A stretch of DNA of 64,000 bases from Yponomeuta sedellus (Eukaryota > Arthropoda > Insecta > Lepidoptera > Yponomeutidae). This document shows, piece after piece, positions 31,601 to 43,293 of this stretch. A program made the position numbers and the translations under genes. The stretch spans positions 7,576,785-7,640,784 of the forward strand of contig OW203730.1 of the NCBI GenBank assembly GCA_934045075.1, written 5' to 3'. Under the pieces are notes generated by a model. That model did not search any database. It was not told the origin of the DNA and saw only the letters and a list, made by a program, of their open reading frames with translations. The first letter of the stretch is position 1, and the number at the start of each line of letters is the position of its first letter.

Positions 31601-34600
31601 TTTTTAATTAAGTTGCTCAAAAAGTGGCGTATTGCAGGGACGTATAGCGTGCGGGACGTGGTGGGCTATTATATTACACACTCGTGCTTTTTTTTACCCT
31701 TCCAACACTAGTGCGTTTTCTTTCCCACCTGTCAAAATAATGTCTATTAAAAGAAAAACCAACCATGAAGTTTTTACTAAAAAAAATCATAGAAGTTTTT
31801 ATGAGCCACTAATTTGTTTCAATATCACATTTAATGATTTGATTGAATGAGTTAAGTTTGGTTTCATTTTATTTCATCTCATTAAATTTCATATCAATAA
31901 AAAAATTCTACTGAAGACTTGGCTGTATGGGCATAGTTCCCTTTGCCTACTAGAACGGGGAAAAAACATCTCTGCTTATATTTTTTTTTACGGTTGGCGC
32001 CATTTTCCTAATTCTTTATTTTTTTCGCAACTGTTAAAAATAGTCGATCGATCAGTACACGTGCGGAACCGTCATTGCAACTTGTTCCGACTGTCAACCC
32101 TCGCCTTCGGCTGCGCCTCGGCTTGGGTACATTTGTTGGAACTCTGCAATGGCAGCCTTTCCGCACTTGTAATGAAATATACTACTTATAGCGTAATCGG
32201 TTCAGCTGCTCTCGAGATTTGCACTTACAAACACATTCGGGGATATTTTTTTTTATTATAGAAGATAATTATTATGTAATGTACCTAATCTGTCAAAATG
32301 ACATCTTTTTCTTTTAAGGTTTGGTCTGAAAATCGGGGCTGAAGCCCTGCTTTGCCATCATGCTGAGACTGACAACTTATTTTTGACTTACGAGTATATT
32401 CCACCACAGGGGCCAAGTCCGGGTTGGTGGAGGATTGTACCCTATTGTAGGACAGTGGCGTGGCGGGCCGAAAAACGAAATCTTTGTTTTTTATTAGAGA
32501 ACTAATAAAAAACAAAGATTTCGTTTTTCGGCCCGCTTAATTTTTTCTATTTTCGTGATTCGAAAAACACCGAAAATAAAGGTTTTAATTCTATTGTGTA
32601 ATTTTTCCTAGGTTAAAACTAAGAAAAAATTACTCAATAGAACTAATCTCTATTGTGTAATTTCCATTGTACTACTCTGCATATTTACAATTTTTATGTC
32701 ATGTATACTGGGAACATTCCTGATTACTCAAATTGTATACTTTCTGCGTTTTGATACCTCATTAAGTTGTCCAAATTGTCACAACACTCATCTGCCATGG
32801 AGATACTTCACATTGTTCGCTGTTTCTTGTTAGGCAACTAGAGTTTTGATTTTAAGTCAGGTGTAATGTTATAACTTTTTTTTATGTACCCTATAAAAGT
32901 CTCACTACAGTGTAGAGGCTTCTCTCAGAGAGAGTTTGGGCTTACTTACTACGCATGCCCACCGCGGATTGGCAATTTCAAGCGCACTCAGCTTCAGACA
33001 CTCTGGCTTCCACACGTATTTTTCCTTCAGATTAGCAAGTGGTATTGCAACTATAACTTCACAAATGTACATAACTTAAAAAACAAAATCATTGGTACAT
33101 GCTCGCACTGGGAATCGAACTGGGTCTTTCGCTTCAGAGTCCATTGTTTAACCCACTGGGCTACCGCCGCTTATGTTATGTATGGATTTGCTAAAATCAC
33201 TTACCTGATAAATTCGCCTCCAGACGAATCCTTTCATGGACAGCATGTTGATCGAACAGTACCAAGTATTCCTTCATCGTTTGGGCCTCAGCAGATTTAC
33301 CCAAGATTTTGGCTGCTACGAATTTATTGTCCACCTGCCCTAGGATCTGAAAAGGGTAAGAGTTACTGATAGCGCAAATCAAGATAAGATCGACCTGGAT
33401 ATTGATGGGATCCTCAAGACTTATGAAGGACATGCAATGTTGGAAGACATTTTTGTGGTTAATTAATAACACATAGAGCGCGTAAGATCGTAAAAAATAG
33501 TCCAGTCCGGGAAACACTACTTCTATTCTGAATACGGGAAATAAACAAAGCGTCGCCCTCTCCTAACACGTCGTGGGCGTGGATGAGATCGTAATGAGAT
33601 TGAGGATGAGATTGCATGTTATTGCCTGCGATACAAGAGCACAACCAACCCGCGGCCAGACTCCTCCAAAAAATAAATTCCCATACGCACCTTCGCTTCA
33701 CGTAAATGGTCTCCTTGAAAGGAGAGAGAAGCGTTCTCTTTTTTGAGTCTCTCGTTTACCCTGTTGATTTCTCTAGTAGCTAGATTGTTGATACTTTCAA
33801 CATTTGCCTCAAATATCTCTGCGTTTGCGTCCACTGCTTTCGTAAACTCATGGTACATGCTCTGAAAATAAGGTAATTTACGAGCGTATTCAGAGGGCCA
33901 TTCGGAGGAATACTACAACAATTGTGCAGAATGGCTATAGGAAAATAATATCTAGCCTCTAAAACGTAAACAAACAAATCGAGGAAAAGCTAACGAAATT
34001 TAAAAACTTCCAATTTAAATTGGCTAACTAAAAATCAAAGTTTGCTCGCTCTTAGCAATGACACCATAATAAGGCAAATAGAGGCAAAGCACGCGATGTT
34101 GAATTAGTTAGAAAATAAACTTCAATGCTCACATCACCAAAGTAATCTTCATTGAGTTCATAGTCACATGCATTTTTGGTGTTGCAGTTTTCAAATATTG
34201 GAGACATGCCTGGAGAAAGCAAATTAGCCAAATTACGGGGGAAAAGTACTTAAGCATTTCGATTACATAATTGTGTCTTTGTTACCTTTCGGAACATATC
34301 GAGGTCTGTTTCTAACACTGAACTCAGAGGGTTTAACTAGTTTCGTGTAACTTTTTCTGAATGTCATACCAGTGTCCTTCTCTAAAAGAAAATCGTGTCC
34401 ATCCTTGCTAAACCGTTCAAAATCGCTAGTCTTGTTTGTTAGTTTTGTAACTCCTTTAGATGATAAAACGAGGCTTTGAAGAGCTTGCGAAGCGACTGGT
34501 AAAACAGAAATTATGGAGGCAAAACCTTTGTTACTTTCAAGAAAATGGTGCGATGTTTCTTCCACGGCGTTGTAAGTAGCCATAGCGTCTGATGGAATTG

Positions 34601-37600
34601 AGAGCACCTGGAACAATACAACAAATCTGATAATCATAACTTCCATCACTTTTAGTGGTCCCAAACCAGTATACTGTGATGTAACGGTCACCAGATAAGG
34701 ACATCATAAACTACAAATACACGGCGGCGGCAGCCCCAATAGAATCGAATCCACGACCTCCGTCATGGTTATCAGACGTGATACCGCTAGACCAACGAGG
34801 CCGTCAAGTATCTAGCAATTAAGTATTTCTAAAATTAAACTCCTTTACGTCACACTTCTATTCTAAATACAAGTGCCACAGGACACTACGTGAACTAGGT
34901 ACCATAAAAATCAGTAAGCTGGTTACTCACATGTTCTGCGAAAATGTGGTTCGAGTGTGACTGAGATTCTATGCTTTTCTGTTTCATGTGCAAGTTTAAT
35001 TCCTCACCTGATTCAGGACAATTCAGTATGGTTTCACATATATTCAATGGATCCATATCAACAGAAGAAGTTGTAGTATTGGCCAGCTCTTGAGATTTCG
35101 AGACAAATACAAAGTTCATGTCACGCGTTTGTTGATTTTTTTCTCTTGGAATTACATGCGTATTCAAAACGACTTGTGGTGATCTTGGTTTATCTACTTT
35201 CCTTGCATTTTCAATGCCGTAAGTTCTGCCAATGCTGTTTTCAATCGTGTTAAGGCTTCTATACGAATTTAAAAGACTATCTTTGATTATGTTCACATCG
35301 ATAGAATCCATAAAGCTTTCCTCATAATGTTGTGGAGCTTCAAAATCTATCATGCTTTTTCCAGATTGTTCAAACTCTATACACATTTTGCTAATGGTGT
35401 AGGTGCCATTTAGAAGTAGATTGGCGATTGCATTCATATGTTTATCTTTTTTATTGATGTTGAACATATTTTCGTCAAGAACATTGTTAGATTCATTGTT
35501 ATCTTTAGGTAAAGATGCATTTTCAGTAAATATTGTATTTGCGCTTGTTTTGTTGGTTTGAGTAAAATCTATGTTATACGAATGTTCTTCACAGTCATTC
35601 AGGTTTTTAAGCATCGATAGTTTTTTGCAATGGTATGCATGAGTTTTTTTGCAACGGTTAAATTTTCTTCTTTGGCCCAATATGAAGTTCTCCTTTGATT
35701 CCTTGGTTATAAATTTTCCATTTGAGTGTCTGTGACTTTGATGAACAAATTTTTCTACTTTAAGTTGTCTGTAATAAGAGTGGCTTTCGTATGTTTCCAT
35801 GGGACCGCTAATAGAGGCATTTAGGCTTGGTATGGAGGGGTCTTCATTTGGGATCGAGACACTTCGATGTTTGCAATCATTCTGGTTTTGACTTTCTTGC
35901 TCTGGATTCAAATAATTCCCGTTAGGCATTGAAGGTATTGAATCATGTATTTTGTTTTGCTGATGTCTTTCAACGTTATCACGGCTGTGGATTTTGGCTT
36001 GACTGTTGAGAATCGTTTGTAGAAGATCATATGAAGATTTGTAGTGTTTCTTTTGAAGATTATTCCATATATCTCCATGCAGTTTATGCGGGTGAAACTT
36101 CGGTGGTAAAGGTATACTTTCATGTACTATGATCTCACCAACTCTTTTTTTGACTCTGATACTTTGGTTCTTTGTTCGTATGCTACTGTATTGTGAAGCT
36201 TCATTATAAGTTATTTTACGCCTTTGAATATTCTTCATCTTTCGAAGTCTATCCACTTTATTCTTTAAAAGTTTGCATCTTTGCTTTACAATATTTGGTT
36301 CGTTTTGGAATTTTTTTACTAAAACATTTACTTTTCTTTCCTTCGGCGCATTTATTAGTATTTGATTTTTATTACTCTCCTTGATTTCTTTTGCAATCTT
36401 GTTTACGACTAGTTTTTCTGATACTTTTGGGTTCATTTTGCTTTGTTTCATTTGATTATTTTGTGGTTCGGCTGTTAATGTATTCTTAGAAAGGATCTTG
36501 TTTTGTCTTGTCTCGTTTTGTCTTTTTGTTTCGTTACATTGATCACTAGCGCTGCTTTTAGACTTAGCTTTACTATTTTGGCCAGAATCACTAATTACCA
36601 TAAGAGACGGAACGGAATTTCTTGGCGAGTTTACTTTCTTGGCTTTGTGATCATTCTTTGGTAGTACTTTTGAAATAGAAATATCTTTTAGTTTATTCCT
36701 CTTCCTTTTTATTATTTTTCCTGTAAATAAGACTGGTTTTGATTCTTTGAGGAAGTAATATCATCTAATACCCCCCCACACCAATAATCTTAATCTGTCT
36801 TACCCAACCCATGGACCAACTAATCCATGGTCTTACCTACCTCTGAGGCATAGTTGCTGTTTTGTGTCTGCTTTTACTCACATAGTATTTTATTTATTCC
36901 ATACCTTTCCCGAACACACCAATCGTCATCACTATCGCTAATCTAATAATCTTTTAAATTAAGATAAGATAAGCATATTGGCCGTCCACTGTTGTGTTGA
37001 GCTCTCGACGTAATTAAGCCTATACCATCACATTCTCTCTCTATGTGTGAAGGTATAATGCGCTCCAGTGTCACATATACAGGGTGCTAAAAAACTAACG
37101 CCCGACCCGAAAGCTGGTCGATGGAATAGAATAGAGATATTTAGTCGTCAAGCGAAGTGAGGCAAAACAATCACTTATACTAGAGGCATTACTTAAAGAG
37201 ACATTTATTTAACAGCATAATTACTCATGAATTACAAGTCTGTGCCTCGGCTTGGAACTAATGTACACCAGTGTGCAACTAGTCGCCGATATTCAGGCAA
37301 GGCCTTTTCTTAAACTAAATTATACCTATGTGGGTATAATTCTACAGTTACTAATAATATTACGAGGATAAAGAACACACGTGCACGATGACAGATGCAA
37401 TAACTTAACATATTGGTATATAAATCCCATCAACTACAACTCTTGCAGCACCAGAAGCCAAGGATTGGTTGTGCAGCAGCCATTTACGACATTTGATTCG
37501 GAATGTTGGAAGGGTTCGACCAGCGCTCACAGGCGGTGGCAGTTCATGCATAGTGGAAACCAAAACCTGCCTACTTCCAGGTAGGCACTTACTATTTTTT

Positions 37601-40382
37601 TTTTTGGGAATTTTAGGGTTTAATACCTCAAAAGACATCCGTCCGTCCGTCTGTCTGTCTGTCGAGAACTTTTATCTCGAGAACGCGTGGAGATATCGAG
37701 TTAAATTAAAACGATTTGCTCACGACTACAACCCGTTATAGCTGTGAAAAAAGCAAACTTACTGACAGCCGTTTATGCCGCGAAAAAACTTATATTTCGT
37801 CACTGAATGGAATCAAAATTTATCAAAACTTTACCTACGTTGAACTACGAAATATGGTAGGTAGGTACCTAAGTGATAAAGACTAGTATAAAACAAGTTT
37901 CAGCGCCACGCTTGACTCAAAGGGATCCCGAGGTTCGAAATATATTGCGCGTTTCTTAAACAAAAAAATCTTTGGATTTTTGTGGATAGGTATATTTTAA
38001 TTTTTTTTTTATCTGTTGATAGATAGAAAGAATATTCTTTATTGCATGACCACCAGGAATTACATAAGAGACTTAGAAAATAACACTATAGTACAAGTGG
38101 CGGCCTTATAACTAAAAGTTGATATTCTGGGCATGGTTCCTTTGGCAATTTTTTTTATCTTAATGCAGAGAAAACGTGAGTTTCGGGAAGGGCGTTTGTA
38201 TCTAAATTAACACCAACTGTCATCTTATTTATTGCTTACCTTTGATTCCATTTTGCATTTGTGAAACCCTCAATTTCCTTGAATTGTTTGCCAGTATTTT
38301 GTCCATTATCTTCTTCACCTCATCTCTTGTTTCACCATCACCAAGTGTTTCCTTCACATTTGTAATTGCATGTTTAGGTTCCTCCCTTAATCTGTTGTCG
38401 CCAGTGTAAAACTTGCCCAACTTTTCGAGCATCTTAGTAATGTTGTTCCAATCTTTGAACTCTAGTTTCAGTGTCTTTGATGATTCATTTATGTCATAGT
38501 CATTGTAGGGACATGTTATGAAAACAAAGTAGAATGGTATGTTATTGAAAATGCTCTTTTCGTCACACGGAAACGCTTTCTGGAAATGAAAAATATGGTA
38601 ATAATTAACTGTACTTGATTCAGACATTAGTCTGAAGATGGATTAATATGGAGTTTACTCCAACCTTTGTTTTCTTTCTACACTGATTCTTCAAGCCCAA
38701 TACCTCAGCTAAATTATTATCTAAAACCTTGTTTAGCCTACTTTTTGGTATGAACCTCCCATTCAAATATATCCAATGGTAGACATCGTCACTCAAACAT
38801 TTGCCAAAGTATGCTGTAGCTTTATAATGCCTCTTTTCAATTTGCAGCTCTTGTATTTGACCCTTCTGAATACTGAATAGGGTTGAAAATGTCTGGTAAA
38901 TGTCTCTGCATTTATGTATTTGGAATACAATATAATTGTTAGAGTTGTCCCGTAGACTGATTGACACATTAGTATGCACAAGAGAGAGGTGCTGTAAGAA
39001 ATGTTTAATATCCTGTTGTTCAGTTAGAGGATTGACCAATTTCTTCTGAATGTTCAGGTTATAAAGAAATCCTCGAATTTCTATCTGGAATTAGAAAACG
39101 AATGCGATAAAGATAGATAAAAAAATATTATTAGTGTTAGTTTTTATTAGTTTAAGTAAAGTTGTTGTCAAAATGAAACTAATACTGGTCAAGTGTGTGT
39201 CGGACTCATGTTGCAATGGTTGCAATGCAATCTTTCAGATAGAGACGCTAATTGAGAGTATTAGTTACACTTGGTAGGTTCGAAATTTCACTGATGCCGG
39301 AAAGTCATCACAGTCTCATTAGCTCAGTTGGGAGAGCGCTGGCATGGTTAGCCAGAGGTCGCGGGTTCGAGTCCCCGCATGGATGGAATTTTTAGCCACT
39401 AAATAGGTTTTTAAAAATTTTTATTTATCGGTAACCAACACTTTTTCTTTCAATATTTGTTGACCAATTTTGCGTATAGACACACTAATCATTCTGTGAA
39501 AATTTTGATCAACTACTTTTTGTTGTTTTGTTCTGTAGTTTGAGGTCAGACAGACCGATGTTGTAGGTACAGTAACAGGGACCCAGCACCCTCCTAGTAC
39601 AGAAATTTACAACGTAAATAAGTTGGTGATGTACTTCTTGCATTTTAAATAGCTAGGTGAAGTTTAAATATCACTTGCACTCTGTTTCACCGTTAGAGTA
39701 GAAAGTAGGTACCTACGATTCTATAACATTACTAAGATGTTAAAATAATATTGAATCGCAGTATCATTGCTTTAAAATTAAATAAAATTTCCTGATTAAC
39801 ACTGGTGATACTAATTAACACAGTATAATACTTACAGTGGTACCTTTAGAAGGCCTGGTTTTATAAGCATGTATAAGCCCTTCTCTGCCTTTAGAAAAAC
39901 TTTTTACCCAAGTTTCATTAGAGCCTTCAACTCTGGAAGTAATCTTGACAACTTGAGAGATCTCAATAAGACTGGCCAATGATTGACCCCGGAAGCCATA
40001 GCAATTTGGCCTTGACTTCAAAGTACACAGGTCAACAGTTTTACTTGTCATGTGTTTTTTACCAACTTGATTCATGTCAGTTTTCATGATACCGTAGCCA
40101 TTGTCTATAACTAGTATCGTGTTTTCGGGTATATCAAACCGTATGGCAATAGATGTTGCTTTAGCATCCAACGCATTGTACACCTGTAAAAATACTTAGT
40201 TGAGGTACTTACCTCTTGTTTTGTATGCAAAGGTTTTAGTTCAATAGTGACATGTATGGTAGGTACCTATAAAAAAAATATAAATTACTTACCAACTCTT
40301 CAATGGCTTTTTTATAACTATTTATGCGGGTTGAAGCGCTGAATAGTAATTGTATGTTTTCAGGAAGCGGTTTCACAGTCAT
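28636..40382 (-). CDS. Mlh3: DNA mismatch repair/meiotic recombination protein Mlh3
   Basis: This MutL homologue pairs with Mlh1. MutL-gamma nicks DNA and makes meiotic crossovers. Thirteen exons: 40293-40382, 39836-40183, 38659-39084, 38240-38579, 34931-36720, 34286-34607, 34133-34209, 33691-33861, 33205-33346, 30738-30934, 29939-30058, 29144-29305 and 28636-28674, giving about 1407 aa (human 1453). The N-terminal GHKL ATPase shows EELVYNALDAKA (Glu29, Asn33), VIDNGYGI (55-62) and GFRGQSL (93-99), where most MutL proteins have GFRGEAL. Exon 5 (1.8 kb) is a low-complexity Lys/Asn/Ser linker. The C-terminal endonuclease motif DQHAVHERIRLE is intact (Asp near 1220), as are ACRYAIKFGD and CAHGRP. 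The exon 3 end is uncertain by 6 bases (38659 or 38665, both in phase). Intron 9 holds an S2 SINE, an interrupted LINE-tail repeat and strong palindromes. A poly(A) signal follows at 28570-28575. Confidence 0.95.
30183..30490 (+). repeat. S2 SINE in Mlh3 intron 10
   Basis: The tRNA-like head gggggtaacccagtgggtag, with caatggactcggaagcgaat, is followed by the S2 body (catcgtgaggaaacctgagt, ccgcggtgggcacgcg, gagagaaggcttgcg). Confidence 0.75.
31500..32275 (-). repeat. R-family repeat interrupted by a 0.6-kb insertion
   Basis: The R sequence runs to caaggaatatttaaaa near 31597. It resumes near 32200 (cggttcagctgctctcgaga, caaacacattcgggga). The insertion between is the same element seen in the opposite direction at about 48283-48902. 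Confidence 0.65.
31597..32200 (+). mobile_element. 0.6-kb interspersed element, copy 1
   Basis: It begins near ttgctcaaaaagtggcgtat and ends near cctttccgcacttgtaatga. The reverse-complement copy is at 48283-48902. Shared inner landmarks are gggacgtatagcgtgcggga, aaccaaccatgaagttttta and ggttggcgccattttcc. Its last 130 bp form an imperfect inverted repeat (gcggaaccgtcattgcaact against cctttccgcac). No protein-coding frame was seen. Confidence 0.65.
32463..32536. repeat. Perfect 35-bp palindrome with 4-nt loop
   Basis: The arms are 32463-32497 (gcgggccgaaaaacgaaatc onward) and 32502-32536, with loop agaa and no mismatch. It lies in Mlh3 intron 9, immediately beside a 5S-SINE tail (32385-32466). 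Confidence 0.9.
32587..32643. repeat. Second hairpin, about 23-bp arms
   Basis: attctattgtgtaatttttc followed by cta pairs, with small mismatches, with ctaagaaaaaattactcaat followed by agaac, across a loop of about 8 nt (ggttaaaa). It lies 50 bp from the perfect 35-bp palindrome. Confidence 0.7.
32890..33172 (-). repeat. S2 SINE, minus, next to Mlh3 exon 9
   Basis: The head is at about 33100-33172 on minus (gcggtagcccagtgggtta, with B box ggttcgattccc reversed from gggaatcgaac). The S2 body runs to about 32890. Its head ends only about 30 bp from the exon 9 donor. Confidence 0.7.
34715..34803 (-). repeat. tRNA-headed SINE fragment (S5-like) in Mlh3 intron 5
   Basis: On minus it reads gacggcctcgttggtctagc, gtatcacgtc, gaggtcgtggattcgattc. 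A and B boxes are recognisable but it has no clear body. Confidence 0.6.
37610..37810 (+). repeat. Dispersed repeat (G family), partial
   Basis: It shares ccgtccgtctgtctgtctgt, gagaacgcgtggagatat and acagccgtttatgccgc with the longer copy at 42726-43293. Confidence 0.6.
39270..39425 (+). repeat. S1 SINE copy
   Basis: The end of the S1 middle block (gttcgaaatttcactgatgc) is followed by the tRNA-like part (tctcattagctcagttggga, gcgggttcgagtccccgcat) and the body (tttttagccactaaataggt). The anticodon loop here is ATGGTTA. It lies in Mlh3 intron 2. Confidence 0.75.
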
Positions 40383-40651
40383 TGTTTTATTCACAATAAC
40401 ACATACCTATGTACCTATCTCTAGATTTTAGGAAGTAAACGCGGTGAAATAACTTCACTAACAACACCAAAACAAAAAAGTAGTGACCCCCTGCATCCGA
40501 AATGTTTGCAAGAAATATGAATAAAACAAAAGAAAGTGAAACGAACTTTAGAGATTTTCATCTGTTTGATTGAACAGCGTCTGCGTCTAGCAGTCTGCAA
40601 AGAGTATATAACCACAGAGTATATAAACTACACTCCACTACAGTCTGTCTG

Positions 40652-40934
40652 CTCTTTCATAGCAGTTTTGTAATATAAACTCTTCTAAGCGGACGCTCCG
40701 ATAGGGAGCTCCGCTGTGCGCCCTCCTCGGCCTCGAGGGGGGTCGCTCCCGATGTGGGTTTAGGGGTCTTTAGGACCAAAACCAGTCCCAAGGTGGTGTT
40801 TAGTGGGTAGGCGCACTTCTTGTGAGTCCCACATTGGCAGCACGGCCGGGTCCGTGCTGTTATGCATGAGCATTCACCACCTCCCTCCCCCGTGTCCTCC
40901 GGAGGGTGCCCTTTATAGGGTTAAAAAAAAAAAA
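40652..40934 (+). mobile_element. 5'-truncated LINE 3' end beside Mlh3
   Basis: A GC-rich 283-bp segment (cctcctcggcctcgaggggg, ccccgtgtcctccggagggt) ends in a 13-A tail. It is bounded by acagtctgtctg (40640-40651) and acagtctgactg (40935-40946), a duplication with one change. It sits 270 bp upstream of the Mlh3 start codon. Its GC content stands out from the surrounding sequence. Confidence 0.7.
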
Positions 40935-41763
40935 ACAGTCTGACTGAACCAGGCGTCCGTCACTCGCTCAAGGTCACGCGTTATATACCTGCCGCCCGGC
41001 GTATCGTAACTATTATCTAATCTGTGACTGAACTGAAGTTTGAACTGAGCCACACACAGGTTAGGAAAAATCTGGTTTAAATTGTTCTGTGGGTGCCTGC
41101 ACAGGCCTGCACAGAATACCTAATTAATTAGATTATAGCTGCAGGCTGCAGGATTACGATTTAGATAGGTTAAATGCATAAAAAATAATTAATTTTGGTC
41201 AAGACAATAAAATGAGCGAATGTGTTCATGGAAACGAAACAAAGTCGATAGAACGCCTGAAAGTAATCTAATAGCAATGAAGAATACAAGCATATTGCGT
41301 TCGCGTTGCTAATGTATTATCCGTGACTGTAAATGTGAAAATAATTGACAGATTACTGCATGAGTAAAATTGTTTGAAAGCCCATGAACTGGAAGTAGGT
41401 ACCTCTACACAAACAATTTCAACAAAAGCGTTCCACTGTGCTTCCCCTAAAATTCCATTATTTTTTATGTCCGTGGCATAAAACTTATTTTCCTTCGCTT
41501 CGACCTCTTCCAAGTGCTTACCAAAGTTGGTCGATAGACAGCTGAAGGCTGTAACATGGCGATGAAAGTAATAGTAACCACGTGATATCCAGTACGTATG
41601 AGCGTGTGTGTCTGGCTCGGGACAGGCACTTTACTACGTGTTTTCAAACTTTACAAACTTTTACTCTACATTTTTTGAGAAAGATTGAAGAGATTGTGTT
41701 GGTGGAATGATGTGATAATGATTATTGTGTGTTACTTTTTCCAAAACGATATTTAGTTTAAGA

Positions 41764-41822
41764 ATGTCTACGTCAGCTACTTTGCAAGAGGAGATAAAGC
41801 TCTTTTGGGAGTATATTAGGCA
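41764..41822 (+). CDS. Candidate first coding exon, unrecognised gene
   Basis: An ATG opens MSTSATLQEEIKLFWEYIR and meets a good donor (GTAAGTTTAA). It starts 1.4 kb from the Mlh3 start codon and runs in the opposite direction, so a divergent arrangement is possible. I could not find a following exon in the next 14 kb, where only repeats were recognised. The exon may be chance. Confidence 0.22.
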
Positions 41823-41939
41823 GTAAGTTTAAATAAGACTTCATATTTTTTAATAGACAATAGGTACCTACCTACTCTTTTTAATATTTAGTTAGTTCAA
41901 AAGTGACAACTGCTCATCAATCTTTTAATTATTGTTAAA

Positions 41940-42140
41940 AGTGCGCTCGTGGCCTAGCGGAACCGAGTGATTGGTATCAATCACTTTGCAAAGCAACAAC
42001 AGGTGCGGTTAGGTACTGGATGGGTGACCATCTCGTGACTACCGCTAGAGGCATTTTTTCCGAGCGCACTTAAACACCATGAATCTTAACCACTGTGACA
42101 AATTTTTATCTAGAACCTAGGCTGCTTTTGGTGCCAGGTA
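41940..42140 (+). repeat. 5S-rRNA-derived SINE (S3), 5' part
   Basis: The head is cgtggcctagcggaaccgag with aagcaacaacaggtgcggtt and ggatgggtgaccatctcgtg. The element stops after about 200 bp without the usual tail. Confidence 0.75.
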
Positions 42141-42454
42141 GCACGCCAAAGTGCCTTAAATATAATTATTTATTACATAAAACGTAATTACCTTATTTCC
42201 CAACGTTTTGGCAGCGTTGCAGTTGCCGTGGTCTCGGGTAGATTGACTATGTATGAGTATCGCGAATAAGTAAGATATACTTTTAGTTTTTAGATGTTTC
42301 AGGCCTTATTTAACTTTATACAGAAGTTTGGTTTGGTGGTTTTAAAGTTACTTTTTATTTGAAGCTCTTTAGTGGCTCTTAAACACAGTATAAAATGGAA
42401 TGAAAGCTTCAAATAAAAGAGCTGACTTCAGCCTTTTTATATTTTTCGTGATGT

Positions 42455-42620
42455 CGTTTACATACATACATACAACTCAACCTCACGCCTGTATCCCAAA
42501 GGGGGAAGGCAGAGACCAGGAACTGCCACTTGCCACGCTTGCCGGTGATCCCGACAGATCACCCTCGCTTCATCAACGTTCATAAGTCGTTGCATGCACT
42601 CACGCCGGTTCCGGGTACTT
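42455..42620 (-). pseudogene. LINE ORF2 C-terminal fragment
   Basis: On minus, STRNRRECMQRLMNVDEARV, then a Trp-rich end, reads like the closing part of a LINE ORF2. Related decayed ends lie at 47975-48070, 50225-50440 (plus), 52190-52330, 58630-58905 (plus) and 62500-62620. Confidence 0.55.
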
Positions 42621-42725
42621 TTTTCATTTAGTTTTCGAAATGATGCCAGTGAAACGACCTCACTACATTTCATTTGACAAAATTGATTTAGGCGCTTTGC
42701 GGTCAAAAAGAAACTTAATTGATTT

Positions 42726-43293
42726 TTAGGGTTCCGTACCTCAAAAGGAAAAAACGGAACCCTTATAGGATCACTTTGTTGTCCGTCTGTCCGTCCGTCC
42801 GTCTGTCAAGACCCTTTTTCTCAGGAACGCGTGGAGGTATGAAGCTGAAATTCATATCAATTACTCAGGTCTACTGTCCCTTGAAGCTGTGAAAAAATCA
42901 AACTTCTAAGCCAACGCAATCAAAAGATACAGCCGTTTATGCCGCAAATTTTCGACACTTGTAAGGGAATCAAAACCTACAGGGTGCTTCCCGTGAACTC
43001 AGAATCTTGAAATTTGGTACGAAGCAACGTCTTATAGCATAGATAAAGGAAAAATTACGAAAACTATAAATTTTTAGTTACATCACATAATATAGTTTTT
43101 TTTAATAATTTTAAACTTACTACACATTTCCTCATAAACGCGTAGAGGTATTAAATTGAAATTCGTACCAAATACTCAGGTCTATAATACCTTTAAGCTG
43201 TAACATGTCGTAATGAACGAACTTTGTAAACCTTGCAGTTTTGTACGGAACCCTCGGTGCGCGAGTCTGACTCGCACTTGGCCGGTTTTTTTT
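42726..43293 (+). repeat. Dispersed repeat (G family), full copy
   Basis: It begins gggttccgtacctcaaaagg and ends tacggaaccctcggtgcgcg, then cgcacttggccggttttttt. Ggttccgta and tacggaaccc form short inverted ends. Partial relatives are at 37610-37810 and 59039-59600. No coding frame was seen. Confidence 0.7.

Noticed and set aside
41268..41513. Minus ORF beginning MEEVEAKENKFYATDI
   Set aside because: Plausible codon use over about 40 codons, but no splice partners, no family and no promoter context.
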